Shown: positions 25,025-34,135 of the stretch, piece by piece
Layout of the letters: every line of letters starts with the position of its first letter
Numbering within the stretch: the first letter of the stretch is position 1
Source of the DNA: Candidatus Martarchaeota archaeon
Lineage (GTDB): Archaea; Micrarchaeota; Micrarchaeia; Micrarchaeales; Micrarchaeaceae
Length of the DNA stretch: 64,000 nt
Direction of reading: 5' to 3'
NCBI GenBank assembly: GCA_023474385.1
Contig: JAMCYB010000011.1
Location: 24,606 to 88,605, forward strand
The notes under the pieces: generated by a model
Told to the model about the DNA's origin: nothing
Database searches by the model: none
What the model saw: the letters and a program-made list of their open reading frames with translations, nothing else
Made by a program: the position numbers and the translations under genes

Positions 25025-25765
25025 ATGATTCTGGAGATAAAAGACCTATCGGTGGAAATTGCTGGCAAGGAAGTGATACAGAACCTCAATCTTACAATAA
25101 GGACCGGAGAAAAGCACGTGCTTATGGGTCCGAATGGCTCGGGGAAGACCACTCTTGCAAAAGCCATATTCGGCCATCCTTCTATAAAAATAACATCTGG
25201 CGACATACTGGTAGATGGGAAGAGCATAAAGGCACTGACCCCTGACAAGCGCGCTGCAGCAGGGCTTTTCCTAGGTTTCCAGAATCCAGTCGAGATAGAC
25301 GGTGTTGGGTTTGTGAGCTTTCTGCGCGCGGCAAAAGATGCTCTTTCGCCTTCCGAATCAAATACGCGAGAGCTTATGCAGGCAATAAAATCATCGACAG
25401 AGAAGCTTAAAGTCGGAGACAGCCTTATAGGAAGATCGCTCAATCAGGGCTTCTCTGGGGGAGAAAAGAAAAAAGCCGAAGTCCTCCAGATGGCTGTCCT
25501 CAAACCTAAAATAGCAATCCTTGACGAACCTGATTCAGGCCTTGACGTCGACGCGGTAAACATAGTCTCGTCCAACATAAACGATCTTGCCAGGGAAAAC
25601 GCGATGGGCCTCCTCATAATAACGCACTATAGCAGGGTTCTATCATACATCGATGTGGACTACGTGCACGTAATATCAAAAGGCAAGATAGTGTTCGAGG
25701 GCGGCAAGGAAGTAATAAAGCAGATAGAGGATGGCGGCTATGAAAAGCTGCTAGAAGGTGCATAA
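25025..25765 (+). CDS. sufC: Fe-S cluster assembly ATPase SufC
   Basis: ABC-type ATPase of 246 residues that powers the SufBCD scaffold. Walker A MGPNGSGKTTLAK, Q loop in FLGFQNPVEI, signature GFSGGEKKKAEV and Walker B ILDEPDSGLDVDAV are intact. I use the ATG at 25025 (MILEIKDLS) because it matches the family N terminus and has GTGAT just before it; an in-frame ATG at 25007 overlaps the previous stop as ATGA and could also be used. Confidence 0.95.
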   Translation: MILEIKDLSVEIAGKEVIQNLNLTIRTGEKHVLMGPNGSGKTTLAKAIFGHPSIKITSGDILVDGKSIKALTPDKRAAAGLFLGFQNPVEIDGVGFVSFLRAAKDALSPSESNTRELMQAIKSSTEKLKVGDSLIGRSLNQGFSGGEKKKAEVLQMAVLKPKIAILDEPDSGLDVDAVNIVSSNINDLARENAMGLLIITHYSRVLSYIDVDYVHVISKGKIVFEGGKEVIKQIEDGGYEKLLEGA

Positions 25766-25766
25766 T

Positions 25767-27017
25767 ATGTCCGTCGAAGAGCTGAACCCATCAGAGATAA
25801 AGAAGGATTTTCCAATATTTGGCAATGCCGTAAATGGGAAGCGGCTCGTCTATCTGGATAGCGCGGCTACGTCACAGAAGCCCAAGCAGGTAGTTGATGC
25901 CATAGTAAACTACTACTACAGCTTCAATGCGAACATACACCGCGGCATATACAAGATATCCGAGCAGGCTACCGAGGAATACGAGCGTTCAAAGGAAAAA
26001 GTTGCAAGGTTCGTGAACGCAGAGAACGGGAAAAACATAATATACGTGCGCAATACCACGGAGGCACTCAATACTGTAGCGTTAACATTCGGCGAGCACA
26101 ACATTGCGAAGGGCGACCACATACTGATATCGGATATGGAGCATCACAGCAACATAGTGCCATGGCAGCTTCTTGCAAAGCGCAAATCTGCCATACTGGA
26201 TTTCGTCCCTCTAAAGGACAATGCCTTCATTGACATCCCTTCCTACGAAAAGCTGCTCGAGAACAACCCTAAGATCGTCTCGCTCACGCATGTTTCGAAT
26301 GTGCTTGGCACCATAAATGAAATAAAGAAGCTCACTTCCATGGCTAAGAAGGCCGGCTCAACAGTTGTAGTAGACGGTGCGCAGTCTGTCCCGCATATGC
26401 CAGTGGACATATCCGACATGGGATGCGATTTTTTTGCTTTTTCATCGCACAAGATGCTTGGGCCTTCCGGCGTAGGCGTATTATACGGCAAAAAAGAGCT
26501 GCTTGAAACTACAGAACCGCTTTTCGGCGGAGGCGACATGATAAGTTCTGTAAGGAGGTCAGGATCTGAGTGGAACGAGATACCCTGGAAGTTCGAGGCT
26601 GGCACACCCAACATAGAAGGAGCAATCGGCTTGGGTGCAGCTATAAACTATCTTGAAGGAATAGGGATGCAAAAGATAAGAAATCATGAGAAATCCCTTA
26701 CAGGATACGCAATGGAAGCAATTTCAAGAATTCCAGGAGTTGAAACTTACGGCCCTGCTCCGGGAATGGAGTCGGAGCGCGGCGGAGTGATATCCTTCGG
26801 CCTTAATGGCGTGCACCCGCATGACGTATCACAGATATTCGACAGCGAGGGCATAGCAATAAGAGCAGGTCACCACTGTGCCATGCCTCTTGTAACAGAG
26901 GTCCTGCGCAAGGGCGCAGTATCGCGCATGAGCTTTTACATATACAATGACGAGAACGACGTAGACGCCGCAATAGCAGCAATAAAAAAGGTAAAGAGCA
27001 TATTCCACATAAGCTGA
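25767..27017 (+). CDS. sufS: cysteine desulfurase SufS
   Basis: PLP enzyme of 416 residues that takes sulfur from cysteine for cluster assembly. N-terminal YLDSAATSQKP, PLP-binding lysine in FSSHKMLGPSG, and the active-site Cys loop RAGHHCAMPLV place it in the SufS (group II) class. The ATG at 25767 follows GGTG by four bases and overlaps the end of sufC in region. SufU follows directly, as in SufS-SufU pairs. Confidence 0.96.
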   Translation: MSVEELNPSEIKKDFPIFGNAVNGKRLVYLDSAATSQKPKQVVDAIVNYYYSFNANIHRGIYKISEQATEEYERSKEKVARFVNAENGKNIIYVRNTTEALNTVALTFGEHNIAKGDHILISDMEHHSNIVPWQLLAKRKSAILDFVPLKDNAFIDIPSYEKLLENNPKIVSLTHVSNVLGTINEIKKLTSMAKKAGSTVVVDGAQSVPHMPVDISDMGCDFFAFSSHKMLGPSGVGVLYGKKELLETTEPLFGGGDMISSVRRSGSEWNEIPWKFEAGTPNIEGAIGLGAAINYLEGIGMQKIRNHEKSLTGYAMEAISRIPGVETYGPAPGMESERGGVISFGLNGVHPHDVSQIFDSEGIAIRAGHHCAMPLVTEVLRKGAVSRMSFYIYNDENDVDAAIAAIKKVKSIFHIS

Positions 27018-27026
27018 GTGTGTCAA

Positions 27027-27431
27027 ATGAGCGAAATAGACGACCTCTACATGGAGGACATAATATCAAATTACGAACATCCGCATAACCGCGGCAGCAT
27101 AAGCAACGCATCCGCTGAATTCCACGGACATAATCCCGTATGCGGAGACGACATACGAATCTATGTAACGATAAAGGATGGCAGGGTGGAGGACGCCAAG
27201 TTCGACGGTGACGGCTGCTCCATAAGCATCGCTTCTGCAAGCATGCTCACCGATTACATAAAAGGAAAGACGCTTGACGAGATAGAGCGCATGGATGTCG
27301 ATACCATAAGGAAGCTGCTAAACATAGATCCTGGCCCTGTGCGCCTGAAATGCGCCACGCTCTCCTTAAAAACATTGAAGGGAGCGGTATTCCTTTTTGA
27401 GCACAAGCCGAACGACACGGACAATCTATAG
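27027..27431 (+). CDS. sufU: SufU/IscU-type scaffold or sulfur-transfer protein
   Basis: 134 residues from the ATG at 27027. It carries the three conserved cysteines: HNPVCGDDIR, DGDGCSISIAS and VRLKCATL, with the Asp after the first Cys. The N-terminal MEDIISNYEHPHNRG is typical. In SufS-SufU systems this protein takes persulfide from SufS; the insertion typical of SufU relative to IscU is partly present (MDVDTIRKLLNIDP). The gene overlaps the convergent AlaX gene by six bases. Confidence 0.92.
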   Translation: MSEIDDLYMEDIISNYEHPHNRGSISNASAEFHGHNPVCGDDIRIYVTIKDGRVEDAKFDGDGCSISIASASMLTDYIKGKTLDEIERMDVDTIRKLLNIDPGPVRLKCATLSLKTLKGAVFLFEHKPNDTDNL

Positions 27432-28139
27432 CCCTATGACAAATACGACCCGTTTGTTGTGCGCTCCCCTGCTCTCATAGGATTCTAGCCTTATTCTGCC
27501 TATCTCAGAGGTATTGGAGACATGCGTACCGCCGTCAAGCTGCATGTCGAATCCCTCTATGTCTATCACCCTTATAGTTTCAAGCTTTTTCAACAGCTCG
27601 TTCCCGGGAAGAGTCCTGGAAAGGTTCGGTATTGCCGCCGCCTCGTCTACAGAAAGAAACTTCTGCGAAACTGCGTGCTTCTCATCTATGACAGCCTGCG
27701 CCTTTGCGGCAATCTCATCAGCTTTTTGCTTATCCATCATAGGTATGTCGAAATCCATTCTTGCCCTGTCCTGATATATCTGGCCTCCAGTTACCTTCCC
27801 GCCATAATATTTCTCCACTACCCCGTCTACTATGTGCAGAAGGGTGTGGTATTTCATATGTGCGTATCTCCTATTCCAATCTATCTCTCCCTTTACGGCG
27901 AGTCCAGGAGCCAACGAAACTTCTTTTTCAGGCAGATGTATTATTCTGTCGCCATCCTTCCTTACATCAATTATGTTTATCCTAGAACCATCTACGGTCA
28001 ATGTTCCGACATCGCATGGCTGTCCTCCTCCTGTTGGATAAAATGCAGTCCTGTCCAGCTCTATCCCGCCATCTGCTGCGACTATAGTTGCATCGAACGC
28101 CTTCATATACTGGTCTTTCCAGAAAAGCTTTTCAACCAT
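27426..28139 (-). CDS. alaX: alanyl-tRNA editing protein AlaX
   Basis: Free-standing trans-editing hydrolase that deacylates Ser-tRNA(Ala) (or Gly-tRNA(Ala)); 237 residues. Zinc motifs are HTLLH near residue 98 and DGGTHVSNTSEIG near 205; the N-terminal PTGGGQPCDVG is the fold's glycine-rich signature. Size and presence of the N-terminal domain fit AlaX-M. AlaRS itself is not in the window. A C/D guide RNA lies in the gap just upstream on the same strand, so the mRNA leader and the RNA may share a promoter. Confidence 0.93.
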   Translation of the reverse strand: MVEKLFWKDQYMKAFDATIVAADGGIELDRTAFYPTGGGQPCDVGTLTVDGSRINIIDVRKDGDRIIHLPEKEVSLAPGLAVKGEIDWNRRYAHMKYHTLLHIVDGVVEKYYGGKVTGGQIYQDRARMDFDIPMMDKQKADEIAAKAQAVIDEKHAVSQKFLSVDEAAAIPNLSRTLPGNELLKKLETIRVIDIEGFDMQLDGGTHVSNTSEIGRIRLESYESRGAHNKRVVFVIGL

Positions 28140-28142
28140 CTA

Positions 28143-28199
28143 CTCACTCAGAGACTCTCTAATCATCACAAGTCAGAAATACCTTGTCTCATCATCTTG
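28143..28199 (-). ncRNA. C/D box guide sRNA
   Basis: All four boxes occur in order on the minus strand: C box ATGATGA (28195-28189), 12-nt guide GACAAGGTATTT, D' CTGA (28176-28173), 3-nt spacer, C' GTGATGA (28169-28163), 11-nt guide TTAGAGAGTCT, and D CTGA (28151-28148). Spacing is that of archaeal 2'-O-methylation guides bound by L7Ae, Nop5 and fibrillarin. The first guide resembles the complement of the conserved 23S segment CCUUGUC, but with a mismatch if the E. coli-type sequence is used. A TATA box 26 bases upstream fits a start at about 28199. Confidence 0.82.
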
Positions 28200-28216
28200 G
28201 CAGATTTCCCATACAA

Positions 28217-28225
28217 GTTATAAAA
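28217..28225 (-). promoter_or_regulatory. TATA box for the C/D sRNA (and possibly alaX)
   Basis: TTTTATAAC on the minus strand. The usual 25-26 base distance puts transcription start at about 28199, four bases before the C box, which supports an independently transcribed guide RNA. Confidence 0.55.
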
Positions 28226-28233
28226 CGCTTTTG

Positions 28234-29094
28234 CTAAGTTACCAGAAAGTAAATTGCCACAATCATTACAACCGATAGTGCAAGCTTCCTCTTCATAGCG
28301 GATTCTCCGAATAGCAGCCCTCCGCCAACTACCGTTATGAGAACGTCGGCTCCATTCCTCAACGGCGATGCAACGCTAACAAAGGTCCCTGCCAGCGCGA
28401 AATAGTATGTTGCCCTATAAGCTACTGTCAATGCGCTTATCGCTATAATGGGTATTTTGTATCTCGACAAGTTCTGCGCAATCTCCTTAACTCCACCGTA
28501 CCGTATGCTTATGTAAACCATCATGTTAGCCGCTATGAAAAATTCAGCCAGGACCAGATAAGTAAGGGGTTGCACAGTATACAGCGTGTATTTCATCAGT
28601 ATGCCGGCCACCGCCATCAGCACCATATCCAAAATTAGGTAGTAAATATACTTTTTATCGGCAAATCCGCTCCGTTTGCTCCCTGACCTAAACATCATCA
28701 TGTAAACCGCTGCCACTATTATCACTATGCTCGCATACTGGATGATTGTAAGCTGCTCCCCGAGCAGGATGAAAGCGAAAATTACTATCAAGAGCTGCGG
28801 GACCGAGCTGAACAGCGGCGACGCTATGCTTATGTTCCCATGCTTGTAGACCCGCGCAGTGAGCACGTAGGTGATAGTGGAGAAGAAGCTTACTGCATAT
28901 ATCAGCCCTACGTCCACAAGGCTGATTTTGAAGTTTGTGAACGGTATGAAAACGAGGGCCATGACGGCAGTCACAAGTGAAAAGCTTGCGGTGTACGCCG
29001 TTGCGTGCTCGCTTTTGAGGACACGTTTTTCTATCAGGCTTGAGACCGCCATCACTACTCCGGATAAGATGATCAGGAAGTAGAGGTACAGCAT
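28234..29094 (-). CDS. EamA/DMT-family transporter
   Basis: Integral membrane protein of 286 residues with about ten hydrophobic helices, e.g. LYFLIILSGVVMAVSSLI at the start and LALSVVMIVAIYFLVT at the end. Each half ends with the DMT pattern: FAFILLGEQLTIIQYASIVIIV in the first half and GGGLLFGESAMKRKLALS in the second, the internal duplication of EamA proteins. Substrate cannot be predicted; drug/metabolite export is typical. It begins a few bases after the end of the next gene upstream (29103), so they may be co-transcribed. Confidence 0.87.
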   Translation of the reverse strand: MLYLYFLIILSGVVMAVSSLIEKRVLKSEHATAYTASFSLVTAVMALVFIPFTNFKISLVDVGLIYAVSFFSTITYVLTARVYKHGNISIASPLFSSVPQLLIVIFAFILLGEQLTIIQYASIVIIVAAVYMMMFRSGSKRSGFADKKYIYYLILDMVLMAVAGILMKYTLYTVQPLTYLVLAEFFIAANMMVYISIRYGGVKEIAQNLSRYKIPIIAISALTVAYRATYYFALAGTFVSVASPLRNGADVLITVVGGGLLFGESAMKRKLALSVVMIVAIYFLVT

Positions 29095-29102
29095 TCATGC
29101 AC

Positions 29103-29504
29103 CTAGCTGCTGTTGCTGATGTTCTTTATCTGCGAATAGAGTGCCTTGCTCGCATTGTACGAATTGGTGGAGTTCGTGTACAGCCTGTTTATCGTAAGCC
29201 AGATCTCCTTAAGCTTTGCTATTCCTGCGCTGTAGTTCTTAGAGCCAGAAAGCAAGCTCGACACTACACTGTTGTTCGTATGGTTCTCAGACCACGCTAT
29301 GAACGAGCTCTGGTTCATATATTCCGTTATGTTGTAGAATTGCTCCGTGCCATTAAGGCTCAGCGGCAGGCTCGTGTTCGTTGACTTTATTTTGTTCACG
29401 GAATAATTCCGGAACTGGCTGCTGGTTATCACAAGATATACAAACGCCACCACTATCACAAAAGCGATTATGCGTTTCAGCATGCCCCCTTTCTTGTTTG
29501 CCAT
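29103..29504 (-). CDS. small membrane-anchored protein with many N-glycosylation sites
   Basis: 133 residues, not recognised. A basic N terminus (MANKKGGMLKR) precedes one membrane helix (about 11-30), so the rest should be outside the cell. The outer part contains about ten N-X-S/T sequons (NYS, NTS, NGT, NIT, NQS, NHT, NNS, NST, NAS, NIS), an exceptional density, and no cysteine. It is probably a glycosylated surface or pilus-associated protein. It lies upstream of the DMT transporter with nine bases between. Confidence 0.72.
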   Translation of the reverse strand: MANKKGGMLKRIIAFVIVVAFVYLVITSSQFRNYSVNKIKSTNTSLPLSLNGTEQFYNITEYMNQSSFIAWSENHTNNSVVSSLLSGSKNYSAGIAKLKEIWLTINRLYTNSTNSYNASKALYSQIKNISNSS

Positions 29505-29565
29505 ATGCCCACTATTTTTGCTTTACGATTTCCAGCTAAAAGCTTTATGCATATGCGTCTCGTGA

Positions 29566-29638
29566 TAGTCCCGGCAGGATTCGAACCTGCGTAGCAGGGT
29601 CCAAAGCCCTGCGTCCTTGGCCTCTAGACGACGGGACT
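29566..29638 (-). tRNA. tRNA-Gln(UUG)
   Basis: Complete 73-nt cloverleaf without intron: acceptor AGTCCCG/CGGGACT, D arm GTC/GAC, anticodon arm CAGGG-CTTTGGA-CCCTG (anticodon TTG), T arm GCAGG-TTCGAAT-CCTGC and discriminator A. CCA is not encoded. It stands alone between the divergent lonB promoter and the small glycoprotein gene. Confidence 0.95.
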
Positions 29639-29673
29639 GCCAAGGATTCGCGATATATGGTTTAATGTAAAAG

Positions 29674-29683
29674 GTTTATAATA
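29674..29683 (+). promoter_or_regulatory. TATA box of lonB
   Basis: gtttataata centred about 24 bases before the lonB ATG at 29701, which predicts a leaderless mRNA and supports that ATG as start. Confidence 0.5.
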
Positions 29684-29700
29684 TTGTTTGCAAAGTATAT

Positions 29701-31650
29701 ATGCTTCCTACATGCGTGATTCCGATGCTGAAGTTCAAGACTACCGCAGACGTGAAGGTGCCTTCCGCGCTCATAGACCAGGTTATAGGGCAGAAGAACG
29801 CAGCATCCATAATAAAAAAGGCAGCCAAGCAGCGCAGGAATGTCCTGCTTATAGGCGAACCCGGAACCGGCAAAACGATGCTGGCGCAGGCAATGGCTGA
29901 GATGCTTCCAGTGACCGAGCTCGAGGATGTCCTGGTGTACCGCAACACCAACGATGAGAACCAGCCAATCATAAAGGTCGTGAAGACCTATCCTGACGGG
30001 GTAAAGAAGGATGCGGATGGCCAGGGCAGGCAGATACTGAAGGAGGAACGCATGAAGAACAGGATGAACCTCAACCGCGGCACATCATATGTAACGCCAC
30101 TGATACTCGCTTTCGTAATAATACTTTTCGCGCTTTCGCTCACCAACATATTCAAGGGATACGAGATAATAGTGCTGGCCGCCCTGATATTGGGCGTAAT
30201 GATATTTGGTTCTATGCTGCTTTTCATGAGCGGCTTCTCGCGCCGTATGCCAATACCAGGCATGCCTAATGAGCAGAACGAGCCAAAGCTCATAGTCGAC
30301 AATACTGGGATGTCGCATGCGCCTTTCATAGATGCGACAGGCGCCAAGGCGGGTGCGCTCTTCGGCGACGTCAGGCACGACCCGCTGCAGACAGGCGGCC
30401 TTGGAACTCCGGCGCATCTCAGAGTCGAGAGCGGCGCGATACACAAGTCGAACAAGGGAGTGCTATTTGTCGATGAGGTCTCAAGCCTTGTGATGAGGTC
30501 GCAGCAGGAGCTTCTCACGGCTATGCAGGAGAAGAAATACACGATAACAGGCCAGAGCGAGATGAGTTCAGGAGCGCTTGTCAAGACAGAGCCAGTGCCA
30601 TGCGATTTCATACTTGTGGCTGCCGGCAACATACAGGATATACAGCACATGCATCCCGCATTAAGGTCCAGGATACGCGGGTACGGATACGAGGTATACA
30701 TGGACTCCACGATGGAGGATACCGCAAAGAACCGCGACGCCATAATACAGTTCATAGCGCAGGAAGTTGCAAAGGACGGCAAGATACCGCATTTTGACAG
30801 GTCCGCGGTGGAAGAGATGCTCGAGGAGGCCCGCAGGCGTGCGGGAAGGAAGGGCAGGCTAACCCTTGTTCTGAGGGACCTCGGAGGGCTTCTTCGCGCC
30901 GCTGGAGACCTTGCCGTAGAGCGCAACAAGAAGTTCGTTACTGCGAAGGAGGTGGAGGACGCAAAGCTGCTTGCTTCGCCCATAGAGGCGCAGGTGGTTT
31001 CGCAGCACATAGAGAACAGGAAGGATTATCGCGTGTTCAACACTTCAGGTTTTGCGGTTGGAAAGGTCAACGGTCTCGCAGTAGTCGGCGGCAGCTCGAC
31101 TTATGCCGGGCTTGTAATACCGATAGTTGCGGAGGTCACTCCCGCAAGCTCCAGATCAGAGGGCAAGTTCATCCCAACCGGCAAGCTGGGCAAGATAGCA
31201 ACCGAAGCAGTGAAGAACGTCAGCGCAGTGATAAAGAAGCACATGGGCAAGGACGTCGCGAATTACGACATGCACGTGCAGTTCCTGCAGACCTACGAGG
31301 GCATAGAGGGCGACAGCGCGAGCATATCAGTTGCGATAAGCATAATATCTGCGATGGAGAACCTTCCTGTCGACCAGTCGATAGCAATGACAGGATCCCT
31401 TTCGGTGCGCGGCGAAGTCCTTCCAGTAGGTGGTGTTACCAGCAAGATTGAGGCCGCGCTCGCAGCTGGAATAAAGAGCGTAATCATACCTGCAAGCAAC
31501 AAGGGCGATGTATACTTGAGCAAGCCCAATCTGAAGAGGATACGCCTGATACCGGTAAAGACGCTTGACGAGGTCATGAAGTATGCGTTCAAGCAGTCGA
31601 CACGCCGCGACGAGATAATCAGGGAGCTCAAAAAGAACAGAAAAGGATGA
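29701..31650 (+). CDS. lonB: membrane-bound ATP-dependent protease LonB
   Basis: Archaeal Lon protease of 649 residues that degrades proteins at the cytoplasmic side of the membrane. Walker [14 protein letters not shown] is followed by two membrane helices (about 121-140 and 145-170) inserted before Walker B ([11 protein letters not shown]), the hallmark of LonB. The protease domain holds the Ser-Lys dyad in [13 protein letters not shown] and [14 protein letters not shown]. Topo VI subunit A follows four bases later, probably in the same transcript. Confidence 0.96.
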   Translation: MLPTCVIPMLKFKTTADVKVPSALIDQVIGQKNAASIIKKAAKQRRNVLLIGEPGTGKTMLAQAMAEMLPVTELEDVLVYRNTNDENQPIIKVVKTYPDGVKKDADGQGRQILKEERMKNRMNLNRGTSYVTPLILAFVIILFALSLTNIFKGYEIIVLAALILGVMIFGSMLLFMSGFSRRMPIPGMPNEQNEPKLIVDNTGMSHAPFIDATGAKAGALFGDVRHDPLQTGGLGTPAHLRVESGAIHKSNKGVLFVDEVSSLVMRSQQELLTAMQEKKYTITGQSEMSSGALVKTEPVPCDFILVAAGNIQDIQHMHPALRSRIRGYGYEVYMDSTMEDTAKNRDAIIQFIAQEVAKDGKIPHFDRSAVEEMLEEARRRAGRKGRLTLVLRDLGGLLRAAGDLAVERNKKFVTAKEVEDAKLLASPIEAQVVSQHIENRKDYRVFNTSGFAVGKVNGLAVVGGSSTYAGLVIPIVAEVTPASSRSEGKFIPTGKLGKIATEAVKNVSAVIKKHMGKDVANYDMHVQFLQTYEGIEGDSASISVAISIISAMENLPVDQSIAMTGSLSVRGEVLPVGGVTSKIEAALAAGIKSVIIPASNKGDVYLSKPNLKRIRLIPVKTLDEVMKYAFKQSTRRDEIIRELKKNRKG

Positions 31651-31654
31651 TTTC

Positions 31655-32761
31655 TTGCCAAAGAACACAGATTCTACCCCGTCTGAGAAGCTTGAGGAAT
31701 TCGGGCGGAGCATACTGAACGACGTTAAGAAGGGCTCCAACCCAAGGTTCATCACTGCTGTAAGATCCAGGTCAAACGTGGTGTACGAGGAGAAGGAGGG
31801 CTACCTGACTCTCGGCGGCGCCCAGGAGGAGAGAAATTTCATAAACATAGCGCAGTCAAAGCGCTTCATGCAGACTACTGCCATAGCGGCAAAATGCCAC
31901 CAGTTCATCAGGGAAAACCTTCATACTACAATAAGGGGTCTCTTCTACCAGCTTAAATATTCGCTGGGAGAGGACGTCGATGAAAACATATTCAACGAGC
32001 AAAGCGAGTCCAACCCGCTCATAGAGGATCTTGAAGCATCGCTAGGGATAAAGAGGGAGGATCTGAATCTGAACGCAAACAGGAAGGGCGTGCTCGCTGG
32101 CAACATGCGCGTGATGGACAGCTTCGGCGGCGAGCAGTTGGAAATAGATGCCAGCAAGCAGGGAAGGAGCGGCTGGGCGATACCAAGCGACGTCGACAAC
32201 GACATACAGTTTGTCGACGTGAAGGCCAAGTACGTGCTTGTCATAGAGAAGGATGCAATATGGCAGAGGCTCAACGAGGACGGATACTGGAAGAAGGAGA
32301 ACGCGATAATAATATCGCCACAGGGACAGGCTGCGAGGGGCGCCAGGAGGCTGATACGCAAGCTTTCAGACATGGGCCTCCCGATATACGTCTTCAACGA
32401 CTGCGACGCTTGGGGATGGTACATATACTGGACGATAAAGACCGGAAGCATGAACCTCGCCTACATAGGGAAGGACATAGCCACCCCGAAAGCGAAGTTC
32501 ATAGGTGTCACCATGTCAGATCTTGAGCACTATGAGTTCCTGAACAAGCTCACCATGAGGGCCAGCGAGGTTGACCTCAAGAGAGCTCAGGAAATGCTCT
32601 CGTATCCATGGATCAGCAAGCATAAGGAGTGGGCTGAAGAGCTCAAGAAAGTGCTTAAGACAAAGACCAAGCTCGAGCAGGACACACTTCAGGGCCCAAG
32701 GCTCACTTTTGTTGGTGAGTATCTGAGGGAGAAGATAAGCAATAAGGAATTCCTGCCGTAA
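31655..32761 (+). CDS. top6A: DNA topoisomerase VI subunit A
   Basis: Spo11-like cutting subunit of type IIB topoisomerase, 368 residues. The winged-helix domain carries the catalytic tyrosine region TIRGLFYQLKY, and the Toprim domain has VLVIEKDAIWQRL and the acidic pair in FNDCDAWGWYIYWT. The start is TTG at 31655, four bases after lonB. Subunit B, usually the upstream neighbour in an operon, is not adjacent and not in the window. Confidence 0.94.
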   Translation: MPKNTDSTPSEKLEEFGRSILNDVKKGSNPRFITAVRSRSNVVYEEKEGYLTLGGAQEERNFINIAQSKRFMQTTAIAAKCHQFIRENLHTTIRGLFYQLKYSLGEDVDENIFNEQSESNPLIEDLEASLGIKREDLNLNANRKGVLAGNMRVMDSFGGEQLEIDASKQGRSGWAIPSDVDNDIQFVDVKAKYVLVIEKDAIWQRLNEDGYWKKENAIIISPQGQAARGARRLIRKLSDMGLPIYVFNDCDAWGWYIYWTIKTGSMNLAYIGKDIATPKAKFIGVTMSDLEHYEFLNKLTMRASEVDLKRAQEMLSYPWISKHKEWAEELKKVLKTKTKLEQDTLQGPRLTFVGEYLREKISNKEFLP

Positions 32762-32782
32762 TTAACGAAAATATGCGAGGAG

Positions 32783-34120
32783 TCAGACTATTATCGCGGG
32801 GTGCACGTCGTTCATCCCAAGCTTCTTGAGCGTCTCCTCCGGATTGTAGTAGTAGTCCCTGACGACCTGGCTTATCTGCTTCATGTCCCTTATCCCGTAC
32901 TTGTTCATGTTCTCCAGTATTGCCGCCCTTGTGACCTCCTCAGCGAGTATGTCCCCTGGATTTACGCCTATCGCCTTGGAGAGCGCATCCCTGTATGTTA
33001 CGCTCGGGAGTATCTGGGCTGCCTGGTGCGTCTTATAGTCATATTTGTACAAATCGGAGAGCAGTATCTTTGTCTCCATGCCGCTCACCTCGGAGATCTG
33101 CACGACCTTCCTGTAGGGCTTCCCCTTCATGTACACCTGCGAGAGCACGAATAGTACGTCTATTGCGGGTATTATTTCAGTGGGCACGTTCATAGGCTCG
33201 TTCTCCAGCCTGTTTACAATGTCCCTTGTCGATGATGCATGTATCGTGCTCATGGAATTCTTTCCTATGTTCATTGCGGTTACCATGTCCTTGGCTTCCG
33301 CGCCCCTCACCTCGCCGATTATTATCATGTCCGGTCTCATCCTGAGCGTATTCTTGACGAGCTCCTGCATCGTAAGCTCCTCGCTGGTCTCAAGCCTTAC
33401 GCAGTTCTCCTGGGTAGTAGTGTCGAGTTCATACGTTTCTTCTATGGTCACTATCCTCTGTTCAGGCCTAAAGAAAGAGAACATCGCGTTTAGCATCGTG
33501 GTCTTTCCAGCCGCAGGCATTCCGCCGAATAGTATGTTGGCAGGCCTCGCCTTGAAACCGTCCACATAGACCCAGAGCCTTGCCGCTATGCTGTAGTCTA
33601 TTACGCCTAGGTTTATCAGGTCTATTATGCTCAGCGCCTTCCCCTTGAAGTTCCTTATCGTTATGTCGTATCCGAGCGGCGAGGACACTATGTTTGCCCT
33701 GCTCCCGCTTGGCATGTGAACATCTAATATGTTTCCCTTGGCAGCTGAATTGGTCGCGTACGCCCTAAGCTTTTTGACGAATACGTTCAGCTCCTCGATA
33801 TTCTCGAAAGCCTTGTCGAGCATCTTCTCGCCCTGCTGCGAGTGGTAATAGAATATGCTCTGTGTGTTGTTTACCATTATGTCCTCAACAAACTGGTCGG
33901 TAACGAGCTTGTCTATCGGTGAAAGGTCGTTGATGTCCCTGAAGATCTCGCCTACTTCGTCCTCGCTGATATCCCCCTTTATCGACTTCGCCACATTTTT
34001 TACGAGTTCGTACTTTTTCTGGTCGCTCTTCAAGTTCACGAATTTGCCCTCGAGCCCGTCAAGAATCCTGTTCTCCAGATCATAGAGCTTTTGGTCCATC
34101 GAATCAGAGCCTATACTCAC
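32783..34120 (-). CDS. type II/IV secretion-type ATPase (TadA/CpaF/archaeal pilus family)
   Basis: Hexameric assembly ATPase of 445 residues for archaeal pili or secretion. Walker A GGMPAAGKTTMLNAMF, the Asp box region (IVTIEETYELD), Walker B MIIIGEVRGAEAKDM and the His box TIHASS are all present. Start is GTG at 34120 or ATG at 34099 (MDQKLYDLE). The partner membrane protein (TadC-like) is not next to it. The window contains a pilin-like surface protein at 62.5 kb that such a machine could assemble, but no link is shown. Confidence 0.9.
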   Translation of the reverse strand: MSIGSDSMDQKLYDLENRILDGLEGKFVNLKSDQKKYELVKNVAKSIKGDISEDEVGEIFRDINDLSPIDKLVTDQFVEDIMVNNTQSIFYYHSQQGEKMLDKAFENIEELNVFVKKLRAYATNSAAKGNILDVHMPSGSRANIVSSPLGYDITIRNFKGKALSIIDLINLGVIDYSIAARLWVYVDGFKARPANILFGGMPAAGKTTMLNAMFSFFRPEQRIVTIEETYELDTTTQENCVRLETSEELTMQELVKNTLRMRPDMIIIGEVRGAEAKDMVTAMNIGKNSMSTIHASSTRDIVNRLENEPMNVPTEIIPAIDVLFVLSQVYMKGKPYRKVVQISEVSGMETKILLSDLYKYDYKTHQAAQILPSVTYRDALSKAIGVNPGDILAEEVTRAAILENMNKYGIRDMKQISQVVRDYYYNPEETLKKLGMNDVHPAIIV

Positions 34121-34135
34121 CCAACCTTAATAAAT

